64,000 nucleotides of DNA from Galaxea fascicularis. Lineage: Eukaryota > Cnidaria > Anthozoa > Scleractinia > Euphylliidae. The stretch covers positions 14,734,740 to 14,798,739 of the forward strand of contig OX419335.1 in assembly GCA_948470475.1 (NCBI GenBank), given 5' to 3'. Both the position numbers and the translations under genes were made by a program. This document shows positions 18,933-29,302 of this stretch, piece by piece; position 1 is the first letter of the stretch, and every line of letters begins with the position of its first letter. The notes under the pieces are model-generated. The model did not search any database. It had not been told where the DNA came from and worked only from the letters and a program-made list of their open reading frames with translations.

Positions 18933-21350
18933 TCATACAGGAGAGTGTGAAGAAGTCGATTTCAATGCTCTCTGAAACAACGGTTGGTACTTGGACATTC
19001 TTTCAATTGATGATTTGCTTTCATGCTCCCATACAACTTGTTTCCTCTCCTTCAAGGCTTTTGACTTGAAAACAGGACAGAAGGCAACACGGCGTCTGTC
19101 TGAACAAACAACGCACTTCTGTTCATTAGGATGGGCTGATTTTCCTCCCCCGTTGTTGTAGGGCTGAATTAGAACTGCTTTAGGAGGCTTGGTAGTGGCA
19201 GCGAGAGAATGTAGCTTCATATTTGACTTTGGTCTTGTATACGACTGCTTCTTGTTCCGCTCTTCACATATTAAATCTTCAAGTGGGTTGAATAGGGTGT
19301 CAACTCTTTTGCAAAGCCATCTTTCAAATCCTATGAAGGTATGACCATCAATATGACCAGTATGACCATCAATATCTTCGTACCATCTCACTCTGAGGTT
19401 AATGTGTAGCCGCTTAGTGGCCCTGCTTAGATACTCTGATTTTAAAAGTATAGCAGACTGATCCACCTTGACACACCAGGTGTTGCAAGCCTTCACTTGG
19501 TAATAATAATCACGCAATGCCTGTCTATCATGTGAAGTCACAACAGTTATCAAGCATGTTCTTTAAGTAATACTTAATTGACCACTCCCCTGGAGGGGCT
19601 TTTCAGGGACAATGAAACAAATAATACAAATGAACACAACAGAGTTAAGAATCCCAACTGGCGGGTGGCAGACCAGTTGGCTATTTACAAGGTTGACCGA
19701 GGAGTTGAACCAGGCACGAACCCAGAACAACACCAGCTAGTGGCCAGAGCGGGATTTGAACCCGGGCCACCGCATTGAAATCCAGCGCCCTAAACCACTC
19801 GGCCATCCTACCTCCACCAGTGATGCCACACTGCTGGGGTTCCCAAATTGTCGTTTTAGTATTTTGAGGGCTGTTGGATAACTATAGCCAGTCGCACCCA
19901 AACTTTCCACTGCTTTCTTTGCTTCACCGCTGAGATTTTCCAAGAGATAGGACATTCAATCCGAGTCAGTCAGTGTCGTCTTATTATGGACCTGGACACG
20001 AAATTACTCGATAAACTTGGGCCACTCAATCGGCTTGCCTGTAAACGTGAAAAGCCAAGGGGTGGCAAGCGTTGCTGCCCCTGTGCTCGGAGCAGAGCTA
20101 TAGCAGAGTCTGTCAGTGAGCTATTGGGATTTCCCGTGAAGACAGCCTCCTGACCATCTACCAGCCTGTCAATGAATGCATCTACAGGCTCTCCCACAAG
20201 GTCTACTCGAGCTGGTTGATGCAGAGGTTTTGACTTAGCTTGACTTGAGTGGGAAGCCGATGTACTTCTGGGGCTTGGGCCCCACAATGGTGTACTACTT
20301 GAGCAAGGGTGGTTCAATGGACTTTCAAACTTTGGATGATCAGGGTAACAGGCTTGGGAACTACTACTAACAGGACGTGATGCACCAACACATGTAGGTC
20401 TCAACAATGAAAGAATGACTTGAGGAGTTTCGCTACTCGGTTTTCCTGAACGCTCAATTTCAGGTTTTGTTGACCAAGAAACTGACGTGACTGGACTTGC
20501 GCATCCACTACTGTATCAAATCGATTGTTCGGGCGAGTGCACGTAATGACATGAGGATGCTGTATTTGTTTGAGGATCTGACACTAACCCAGCAGGGCTG
20601 ATTATAGGCTGAGATACATGTTCACTTCCTTGGCTGAGTTGGCTTAAGGGTAGAACTGTAAGTAAGCATATCGGATTCTCTGTCTTTAATAAGGGATGTC
20701 TGATTATGAACTGCAGTTGAGGTGCACCCGCGTTTTGTGTTCTTGGGAAACATATCCCGAAGTCATTCCAGGGTTCAACAAAGTACGTGGGTTTCAGCAT
20801 CAGGATTCACATTAGGACTTGGAACTAAACAATGTTTCAGAGATGTTACTGTTTCACTGACCTTGTTGTCTTGATTCTTTTCGTCGTTTCTTTTGGTAAC
20901 TTCTTGCTCTATTATTTCGTATTCGAGTTGGGCCAGTTCGGCTTCATTCGGGGATGAAATGACTGCCTTTTCGCTCTCTCTTTTCTTTCGAAGCAGCTTA
21001 AGCTCCCGTTTCTGATATTCAAGTTTTAACTCTAACTCGCGTTTAACCATTTCTTCACGAAATTCCTCTTCGCGGACTTCATTTTCTCGCTTCACTTGTC
21101 CGGCTAACTGTTTTGCCCGTAGGTTTGCGACGGCGGCTTTCATTCCAGCTTCTCGCTTTCTCTTAGACGAGGACAAGGACTTTGACCTTACGGAATCGTT
21201 TTGACTTGAAACTTGACTTATCGAGACTTCAGGACTTACCTCGTGACTGTTTCGAAGCGTGGATATCACACATTCATCCACCAAGTGCCACGTACTTTTG
21301 AGGCTCATCCTCAGGCGGTATGTTTCTTGAATCCGTCTCGGAAGGACCAA
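18933..21350 (-). pseudogene. BEL/Pao gag, interrupted
   Basis: 21350-20775 encodes a strongly charged coiled coil (REEEFREEMVKRELELKLEY and similar heptads), usual for BEL gag N-termini. 20407-19970 is Ser/Pro-rich. 19955-19816 has SYLLENLSGEAKKAVESLG and LKILKRQFGNPSSVAS, the DUF1759-like capsid part, cut by the SINE at 19815. Beyond the SINE, 19553-18933 resumes (TSHDRQALRDYYYQVKAC) and ends with a Cys-rich zinc-knuckle-like KCVVCSDRRRVAFCPVFKS. The breaks between pieces include frameshifts. Confidence 0.8.
19568..19815 (-). mobile_element. tRNA-Leu/Ser-like SINE in gag
   Basis: On the minus strand: GGATGGCCGAGTGGTTTAGG (A box), GGGTTCAAATCCCGC (B box, perfect T arm), then a body with CACCAGCTAGTGGCCAGAG on the other strand. 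It separates gag codons ...NPSSVAS from ...TVVTSHDRQ, so it inserted after the retroelement. The tRNA part lacks a closing anticodon stem, as expected for a SINE head. Exact 3' end uncertain. Confidence 0.8.
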
Positions 21351-21352
21351 TT

Positions 21353-21565
21353 TTGGTTAGACCAAAGAAACTTATACCCCATTCACACCGACTAAACATT
21401 TTTAATTAAACCAGGTTTAGAAAAATGAAAAACATTAAAGAAAAACTGGAACTCAGGCTTTTATGCAGGATTTAGATGAACTTAAACATGTCCTTCAATT
21501 TGCGCTGAATTTGTAATCAAAAAACATCGGTAAGCAGCTTTTATAAAGAAAATAATTTTAAACCG

Positions 21566-21610
<45 letters not shown>

Positions 21611-21680
21611 CGGGGCATTGGCTTGACCTCGTGCTACTCGTCGCGCGCGCTCATGGGAAATTTAAAACCCCCCAAAGGTT
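21353..21680 (-). repeat. Possible 5' LTR remnant, split by a MITE
   Basis: GGTTAGACCAAAGAAAC (21353) and TTGACCTCGTGCTACTCG (21624) with the following CG-rich run match the pair at 14287-14397 in order and direction. The extra length here is accounted for by the MITE at 21377-21615. Confidence 0.35.
21377..21615. mobile_element. 239-bp MITE
   Basis: Ends CCCCATTCACACCGACTAAACA and the complement of CCCCGTTCACACCAAAGCTT are inverted repeats, and TAAACC/GGTTTA blocks inside also pair. The interior is AT-rich and non-coding. It explains the size difference between the two putative LTR remnants. Confidence 0.7.
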
Positions 21681-21685
21681 TGCGG

Positions 21686-21794
21686 TCACTTCGTTCCACG
21701 GTCAGATCGTTCCATGTCAGATCGTTCCACAGTATAGTCAGGTCGTTCCACATTAAAAGTCATATCGTTCCACGATATAGTCGGATCGTTCCAC
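21686..21794 (+). repeat. Interspersed six-copy TCGTTCCAC repeat
   Basis: TCGTTCCAC (one copy ends CAT) recurs six times within 109 bp, at spacings of about 15, 15, 21, 22 and 21 bp. Most copies are preceded by GTCAGA or a variant, some with an extra TATA-containing insert. Regular spacing suggests a short satellite-like array or a cluster of protein-binding sites. Confidence 0.8.
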
Positions 21795-21805
21795 TTATAA
21801 ATAGT

Positions 21806-21976
21806 AAAAGAAAACCGTCCTGTGTATTAAAGTAAGCGGACAAAACGAGTTTACTATGGTTACCGATGTGGCTTAGCGCAAAACACCCCCTAGTCTGGTA
21901 CCCAGTCTCACTTTCTCTAATGTGCCTTATCCCTCTATAATTATGTAAAGAAAACCGTCCTGTGTATTAAAGTAAG
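21806..21976 (+). repeat. Direct repeat pair, 30 bp, 140 bp apart
   Basis: AAAGAAAACCGTCCTGTGTA continuing TTAAAGTAAG occurs at 21807 and again at 21947 without change. It could be the ends of a small LTR-like or tandem unit. Confidence 0.75.
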
Positions 21977-22092
21977 TTCTCTAATCGCAAAGTAATGTTT
22001 ATCTCGTTGTTCGTATTGGTCATTGCTTTCATATATTTGGTGGCTCCTAAAGGAGCCGTTTGTTGGTGTAAATGTTGCAGTCTTATTCTTAT

Positions 22093-22401
22093 TTAGTAGT
22101 CTCCCCTCGGTCCATTGAGGTAGGAGTACGCTTTCAGCAGCTGCTTTGCGGATCGTTCACTTCCTTCAAATTCCTCCCACAAACCAAACAACTTCGACTG
22201 CAACTGGTGGTACTTGAGACGCTGTATGCGCTTGAGCTTCTTGTCAGAAACAAGACGGATCTGCAGGGCGGTGAGACGAGCTTCCCTGTGAAGGAGCTGG
22301 ATGAGGAAGTACATGGGCAGCTGACCACGTCCTGAGGCTCGGCGGTTGAGACCATGGTGCCATCCTTCTATGTCGTTGTTGCTCCAGACTGCCTGGAGCA
22401 A
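22093..22401 (-). pseudogene. MULE-type transposase-like C-terminal fragment
   Basis: The frame opens at 22401 and reads WSNNDIEGWHHGLNRRASGR then LPMYFLIQLLHREARLTALQ, ending PRGDY. The 'NNDxEGWHHxLN' segment is one I know from the C-terminal part of MULE/FLYWCH-type transposase-derived proteins abundant in invertebrate genomes. Only this exon-sized part exists; upstream parts were not found. It could be an exon of a domesticated gene rather than a relic. Confidence 0.45.
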
Positions 22402-22475
22402 GGCTGCTACCGGAAGTGGCCACTCAATGAAGAATTACAATTTTTATTCATGATAATGTTGATTATACTTTTCAC

Positions 22476-22693
22476 CAAAGCATCCTTGATCCCTTGGGAA
22501 GATACATCATTCTCAAAACCGAAATTCAAAGATAAAACGTATATGCTTACAAACATTCATGCACCGAACAAGGACAAAAAACTTCAGTCGCAGAATCTTT
22601 TTTACTAAGCTGCTAAAAATTTTGAGAAACGAAAGTTTACTTTCGGAAGACAACGGAATTATTGGAGGCGATTTTAACTGCTAAAACCCCACC
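22476..22693 (+). pseudogene. LINE endonuclease fragment
   Basis: Frames carry TYMLTNIHAPNKDKK and, after a frame change, a segment ending IIGGDFNC. These are the 'N.YAPN' and 'GGDFN' motifs of apurinic-type LINE endonucleases. The copy is 5'- and 3'-truncated and frameshifted. Confidence 0.55.
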
Positions 22694-24279
22694 GGCCCCC
22701 CTCTCCCCAGCCCCTCGCCCTGCGCGGTCACTGTAATGAATCAGTTAACATAATTTCTTCCATTGGTACTGATCATGATGAAATATCTTTAGAAATATGA
22801 AATTTGGATAATGAATTGAAAGGTCTAGGATACTGGACGATGAACAGCTCTTTTCTGAGTTGTTACTGCCAAATATTGTATGGTTTTCGTATTTCCTTTC
22901 TAGTCTTTTTGTGGTTGTTTTTTATGGATATGTTTTCCCATGTATTTACATATTTTTCCTATAGTCATGAAACATCACAAAGGTAAATTGTAACAGGATC
23001 AAGTGAAATAAGAGAAGCCACGCGCGTTTTCATGATTCGTGTCTTCTTGTTGAAAGTTAAATGTTTAAGTGTTTAAATTCAGTCTGACCTACTTTTATTT
23101 TCTCCTATTGTTTCACAAAGAACTGGGAAAGTTTTGATCAAACTATCGTTTTGTACTCGCTCACTCTCATTTCAGCTATATTGTTATTAATATTTGAATT
23201 TTACTTAGATGCTGAGGTTCTTTATTTGTTGTCAAGGTACAAAAATAAAGAAATAAACAGAAACATGAAACAAAATGTAAATCAAAATCCTTACTTGCTT
23301 CATTGCTTTTTGTGAAAAGAATTGGAGTAATAATTGAAGGTTAAAATGTGTTTCAGATTAATTTTTTTCAAATACTTTAAGTTAAAAGGGTTCTCATGAC
23401 CCAATGGGTACTACAGTTCTTATGGCCAGTATACCAGTATAGGCCTCTGTCATAGTGGCTATTGAGCAGACTATCTGCTGTCATTAGCATGAGTGTTAAT
23501 TGATTATAATAACAGTGCAAGTAAGTAGGCGTCAGTTGGGTGTTATACATGATTATACCTTATGTAGTTACTGATAATGGACGGAGATAACTGCGCTGGT
23601 AATTAAACCAATATTATTATTGTCAATTCAAGAAGACTGGATAGTTAAAAAGACTATTTTATTGATATTATCCCACTGGATGGAAGTGATATCCAACTCT
23701 TTTTGTGCTTAATTAAATTTAATCCCCTCTGCCTTTTACCAAGTTGAAATAGTGGTGTAGTTCTTCGTGTTCTCTTCCTTCAAAACCAGACAGTTAGTCA
23801 ACGAGGAATCGAAAATGGGTTTTGCTGCAGTGTCTACCAATTAAAGCCGAACTGTATCGCTGTAAGACAGATAAGACAACAGTTTCATCTGGGATAATAT
23901 CACAATGATAACAGAGTTCTATAGAGGGTCCACACATTGGATCATTAAGTTTCCCATGCGATGTTCCTTGTCTGTTCATAATTAGTTCCTTAGTTTTTCT
24001 TTTATTATGTGATGAACTCGAGTTAAATGAAAGCCCAATTATTTTTTTTTAGATTAATAGTCTCATTTTAAACTGAAAAGATGTGTACAACAACAGACTT
24101 CTCTTATTTCAGTAGGTTTTGACTGACATAGAAAAGTTGGGAGACAATAGAAGACTGGAAGTTAGAGCGATGATCTGACCACGTGACAGGCAGTTACTGA
24201 AATCAAGTTCGCAAATTATTCAGATATCAGTACTGATGCCCACTTCCAGCTGTCGGTGAATTTTTGGTCGTCAGTTTAT
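22694..24279. other. Intergenic, nothing recognised
   Basis: AT-rich, without credible exons, RNA genes or paired repeats. Confidence 0.5.
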
Positions 24280-24511
24280 TAGGAACCTTTAGATTTGAGT
24301 ACGAGCACGAGATCGAGTATGAGTACGACTTTTCAAATCCTGTTCGCGTGCTTTGGATGATCACTAGTGACACCAATCTTGTTCCTACAATCTCCAGATC
24401 TATTGTTAGGTAACAAGGAAGAGTGAGGGTTCAGGGGAGGTGACTGGTTTGAAATTGGAAATTCGTACTCGTACTCGATCTCGCACTCGTACTCAAATCT
24501 AAAGGTCCCTA
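24280..24511. mobile_element. 232-bp MITE with 45-bp inverted repeats and TA ends
   Basis: Left end TAGGAACCTTTAGATTTGAG with GTACGAG repeats; right end is the complement of TAGGGACCTTTAGATTTGAG with the same GTACGAG/GAGATCGAGTA pattern. A TA dinucleotide bounds both sides, as expected for Tc1/mariner-type insertion. There is no coding sequence. Confidence 0.85.
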
Positions 24512-26726
24512 GTGCAGGTGTATTGACATCGCGCAGTTCTATATCATCCCTCAAAGACCACGCAAAAAGTCCTTAATTGGAGAAAAGACTTACATCAATT
24601 CTGCCTTTAGAGTTTTGTTAGTTCTCCCAGTGGGGCGGTTTCTTCTGTAACGAGGCAAACTCGACGGAATTAAAATTAAAATGGGCAGTGTAATCTTAAC
24701 GTTATGTCGGCAAAGTGGAGGTTCAATCTTTGATTACAACAAAACTGGACTAAGGGTGTGAGAAGAACTATAAGCAATTGATAACATACAAGTTGATCCT
24801 TAAGCCAAAAGCTGGGAAGAAGTAGATGCACCAGACTTCCACGTCTGGCAGTAACTGTCTTCTCATCATCATTATAAGTGTTGTTACATAATTCTAGCGG
24901 TTCGTCGTGCAAAACGCACGAGAAAAAAATCACCGTTGTTATACACTTGCTACACGCGATCTGTTCTCCTCGTTCATTAAACGTTGAGCAAAGCCATCAG
25001 ATATGTTTACTTTTAAATGAGAAACAAGTTGCATGGGCTTCCCACCGTGAACGATGGCGGCCATTTATTTTGCTGAATAACATTCAATACGTCATACCGC
25101 GTCAGCATAAAAACGACCACCAAATTGTTCGATTAACTGGGAGGCAGCTTTTGTACAATTTATTTGTTAGTGGAGGGCACGAGGCTTTTCTAAATTACAC
25201 AAATGTTGTAATCGGGCAGTCGCTCACGTGGCTATCAAACAAAAGTCTGAATAAATAAAACCACCTGAAGCTTTCAAGCGGGGAGGTTGGGAAAAATGTT
25301 AAACGCGTACTAATCGAAAGTGAGACTCCTTGGTCGGCACCGGAAAATTTCCACGGACTTTGATTACGAACAGAGCAAAATGAAATAAGGGGCCGTCGAC
25401 ATATCTTCGCCGCGTAACGTCAACTGGACGTTTAGGTCAGACCCTCCCTCCCTCCCTCCGTCTTAACGTCCACTTGAACTTTTGCTGCCGGTGCTCCAAA
25501 CATTCACTACATTCTAGTTGCTAAAGTTTAGTACGTTATACGTGAAGATATAAACAGTGTCGAAACAATTTACTGTTTTTAGAAATCGAGTGATGCTTTC
25601 TCCAGCCTGTTCTGTTGCAACAACTGCATATCTGCTTTTTCGTATCGACGTTTTTGTTTCCGGCTTCAATATTCAGAAGCGAAAACCAGAATCTACTGAA
25701 TTGTGTGGATCAGTTTACTTTTGGTAAAAAAATGCCCCGTACTAACGTCAAAAAATGGCTTCGCCTAACCTTCCCCCCCCCCAAAAAAAACAAAACAAAA
25801 CATTCATTTGACGTTAAGAGGGGACGAAGTAAATATATCGACGGCTCCCTAACCGTAAACGAAGAACCCAGCAGCTTCAAGATCTTAATTCCCGGCTTAA
25901 TTTCACAAATACAAATACACATTATCTGAAAAGCTTGTTATGGCTTTTGTTTTCATTTCTCAGTATTAGCTATCTTCTTTCAACATTTTCCGCGTAAAAA
26001 TGTATGCTAATTATGAAATTCATCGTCTTGGTCTTGCCCAATCTTGATGACAAAGCTGGCGCTCGTAACCCTATTTAGCAAGATTAAAATTCATATAGTG
26101 AATAATGAGATATAAAGTCGCCTCCGGTCATATGCATATAATAAATTATTTATAAACAAAATTTGGTGATAACTGCCTCCTTCGTTCTTCAATTTTGATG
26201 CAGTTTCCACAAAAGGCCAATATCTGGCCATCTTGAAATTAACGGATTGCTCAACAATCTCTCCATGTATATCAGTAAAACAAAAAATGGTTGTCAGGGA
26301 AACCTGTGCTCAAAAAATTGGTGTTGGTTCAATGCTGAAGGAAGAGAGAGTTTCGTCCCAAAACTCTGGCTTGACGTTTTCTCCCCTTTAACCTTCAGAA
26401 TTTCCTGGATATTGACTGAGAAGTAGGTCCCAAGTTTTTGTCAAACGTCGATTAATTATAACATGCAATCTAATGTTACGGTTCACTTAGAAGTGTTCGC
26501 CGATACGGTTTTATTTGCATTCTTGAACTGTCTGCCTTAGGTCACATATACTTAAAGTGATAGTTTTCACTCACTTTATTTCAGCCAACAAAAAAGCCAA
26601 ACATCCTCTGTCTTACAAAAAAAGTAAAGATTTTGGTGGTTGACTGTGCAGCGGGTCAAGATTCTATCTTAGTCAACTAAACGCGCAGCCCAAAGTCCTC
26701 AAAGTAATTTTGGTTAGTTGCGTTTA
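24512..26726. other. Intergenic, nothing firmly recognised
   Basis: Open frames here (for example 24878-25258 and 25615-25929, plus strand) have no recognisable domains, and the second runs through a poly-C/poly-A tract. A (CCCT)n run lies at about 25442-25460. No gene called. Confidence 0.45.
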
Positions 26727-27137
26727 GAGGCCGTCTGTCCGGTACACACGAGGAAGCTTGCTTCTGAAACACGCTCCCGAAACACGCTCCCGGGTAAGTA
26801 ACCCAACCAGTACACACGAAGGACACGACGAGGGAGCTGAATGATGAAAAAACCCGGTTGGGGCATGGGAACTGGAGACAGGTCATGTCACAGCAAGCAA
26901 ATTTCAGTACACACCAGCGAGCTTGCTCCTGAAACAGACTCGTGTAACAGATTTGCTCCTGGAGCTTGCTCCCTCATATCAAACCAGTTTGATATGAGGA
27001 AGCAGAACTCGGGAGCAACAGTTTTGTTGCCCAACATATTTTTTCGCTAGAAATCGTTGGTGTAGACGAGGGAGCAAGCTCCAGGAGCGTGTTGCAGGAG
27101 CGTGCTGCGGGAGCAAGCTCCCTCGTGTGTACCGACC
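26727..27137. mobile_element. 411-bp MITE with TTA flanks
   Basis: The left end contains GGCCGTCTGTCCGGTACACA and the right end the complement of GGTCGGTACACACGAGGG. TTA is present just outside both ends (26724-26726 and 27138-27140), as in PIF/Harbinger insertions. CACACGAGG and GAGCTTGCTCC blocks recur several times inside in both orientations, so the element could fold in several ways. No coding capacity. Confidence 0.8.
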
Positions 27138-27768
27138 TTAAAAGCAACCTGAAAAGCAAGAAAAAAATGTGCCCAATTATAACGATGATCCAAGAAAGGA
27201 AACCATTGCATTGTAACTGACAAAAGCTGAATTTCGATTCGACGTTTTCGGAAAGCATAGTCATTCAGTAAATCCACAGGGCCTTAGCTGGGTTTTTGTA
27301 CAGCAGGGAAACGGCTGTTGAAAAGTGTGAAAAGACAAGTGTTTTTAGTGCTTACAACATTACTTCAGAGGTCCTCTTAACTGCTGCTCCAGTGCCGGGT
27401 CCAGCAAGTTCCAGGCATCTTTGTAAAGTAAAATAGCGGGAATTTGCTTCGGTTTGCTTACTTGTTGCACGTGTCTTTGACAAATCGATTTTCCCGGCTA
27501 TGAAAATCGAAAACAACAGCAAGTCACTACAATCAAATTGACAGAGTCTAAGGAAACCAAATCCGTTGATTAAATCCTCAAGCCACACAATTAATTTGCC
27601 TGACTCAACTGATCCAGGGGGAGCGGGGAGTAACTGCCCCATTCCCCTCTCCCCCTTACAGCTAAGGTCCTGAAATCCTCCGTTACAGACGGTCATTGTA
27701 AAATTTGAGTTTGACACCTTATCGCCACTCGAAACCAGTACAGGTGTAAACGAATGTAAAAGGAGACA
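27138..27768. other. Intergenic, nothing recognised
   Basis: A minus-strand frame at 27717-27352 shows no family signature. No splice or repeat structure was noted. Confidence 0.4.
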
Positions 27769-27772
27769 TTAA

Positions 27773-29298
27773 GAGCGGCTGTCCGTAAATATCGCGGCTT
27801 ACAGCTGCGCAAAATGAAAATTAATATTGAAAATTCCCAAATATTGCCAGAATATAGGTTTAGGTGAACTATTTATGAAAAAATACTTTGAGTTTGATTA
27901 CACTTTTATTGCGGCTTACAGCTGCGCAAAATGAAAATTAAAATCGAAAATTCCCAAACTTTGCCAGAATATAGGTTTAGGTGAACTATTTATGAAAAAA
28001 ATACTTTGAGTTTGATTAGACTTTTATTTCAGTTGCGCGAACGGCGACAAAGTCAAAGTCGGAGGCCTCTTCACATCAGCTTTCGTGGGATCCACACAAC
28101 CCATTATTTCAACCGACGCTAAAACAAAACAAAAAGATAAATGTAAACATTACTTATCTTACTAAAAAGAACAAATGTTTACAAACATTTTGATCTCCGA
28201 TTTGCCGAATTCTAACAAAAACTAAGTATTTTAGAGATTTTTTATTACGTTCCAAAATATCTCCGACTTTGACGTGGAAAAATTTTGTTTGTTTGCTACT
28301 CAGGTTGTCTAAAATTTTAACTTTTAGTGGTCATTTTCACACATGCAAATTCAAATGCACATCTATACCGGTGAAATTTCTCTCGTAACATGTCGTAACA
28401 AACCTCTAAATTGAAATATTAATGCTTTGCACTACCCAGACTATTGGTTAACAACAGCTGTTCGTAAAACTGTGCTTACCAGACGGTGTGAGCCAAAGTT
28501 GATTCCCGGACGATGGACACTCTCTGCTATTACAAAGATTGTGTGACAGGTCTCCAGGCAACCATTTATCACAAAGCACCGTTGTTTATTATTGGTGAGA
28601 CTTGTCACGCAGTCGTTGCTGTTAACGCAACTACAGTGTGAAAGTAACGCATCACCTTGGCTCAAAAGCAACGAATTGGCGCCCGCCGTTTAGTATGTAC
28701 AGTACGACAATCAGCAGTCAATTAATATTTGAATATAATGGATTATTACAAGAGAAATTTCACTCGTTCTAGACGTAGCGGCAAGTCCGGCAACAAGAAG
28801 GTCAGAAGTTAAAAATTTCACTAATTTCGGACAACCTAAGCCGAAAACAATAGAGGGATTATACAAAACTATATTTTATTTCAAGCTGAGAAGATTTTGG
28901 GTGGAAAAGTGGCGCATTTCTTGTTCTGAGAGGCATATCGTTATTTTACGCTTCCGAATGCGTGGCATGAAATGGCACGTTTTCACGTTTGTGACTTTTA
29001 TCCGGTGCTCTAAAAATTCTTAGTTTAAGTAGCCCAAAAATTTTATTGCAGGTTATTGAAGAAGAAACCTTGCTTTTTCGCTAGGTGAGCTTGAGAGGGC
29101 AACAAGCTATATAACAAGTGGTGATTCTGACCCGTGAATTTTGTGAAGGCCTCCGAACAAACTTTGTCGCCGTTCGCGCAAAATAAAAATTAAACAGTCA
29201 AACTTAAACTATTTTTCCAGGAATAGTTCACCTAAGTTTGGAAATTTTCGATTTTTTCATTTTGCACACCTGCAGGCGATATTTTCGAACAGTCGCTC
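27773..29298. mobile_element. 1.5-kb foldback element flanked by TTAA
   Basis: TTAA at 27769-27772 and 29299-29302 bounds inverted ends GAGCGGCTGTCCGTAAATAT and the complement of GAGCGACTGTTCGAAAATAT. The arms go on for 160-300 bp, sharing CAAAATGAAAA, TTTAGGTGAACTAT and GCGCGAACGGCGACAAAGT. The left arm contains an extra tandem copy of 112 bp (27797 and 27909 starts). TTAA is the piggyBac target. The interior has no transposase; a minus-strand frame at 28671-28441 is Cys-rich and ends near a donor-like CTGGTAAGC (28487), perhaps a chance or captured exon. Confidence 0.78.
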
Positions 29299-29302
29299 TT
29301 AA

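Larger units (their letters stand above)
14595..21350 (-). mobile_element. BEL/Pao-type LTR retrotransposon, decayed
   Basis: Reading from 21350 downwards: coiled-coil gag, zinc-knuckle region, protease-like segment, reverse transcriptase with YMDD, RNase H, then integrase with H2C2 zinc finger and DDE core. This order (integrase last) and the motif styles are those of BEL/Pao elements. All parts have frameshifts or stops. The RT is split by a DNA transposon (16933-17634) and gag by a SINE (19568-19815). The copy is dead and old enough to have collected two insertions. Confidence 0.87.

Noticed and set aside
19738..19815. tRNA-Leu/Ser gene
   Set aside because: A and B boxes are excellent but it interrupts BEL gag, has no proper anticodon or variable arm and is followed by a SINE body.
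24299..24333. Tandem hexamer microsatellite GAGTAC
   Set aside because: It is better explained as part of the inverted arms of the MITE at 24280-24511.
28441..28671. Cys-rich minus-strand exon inside the foldback element
   Set aside because: A donor-like GTAAGC is present, but no acceptor pair, family or other exon was found.
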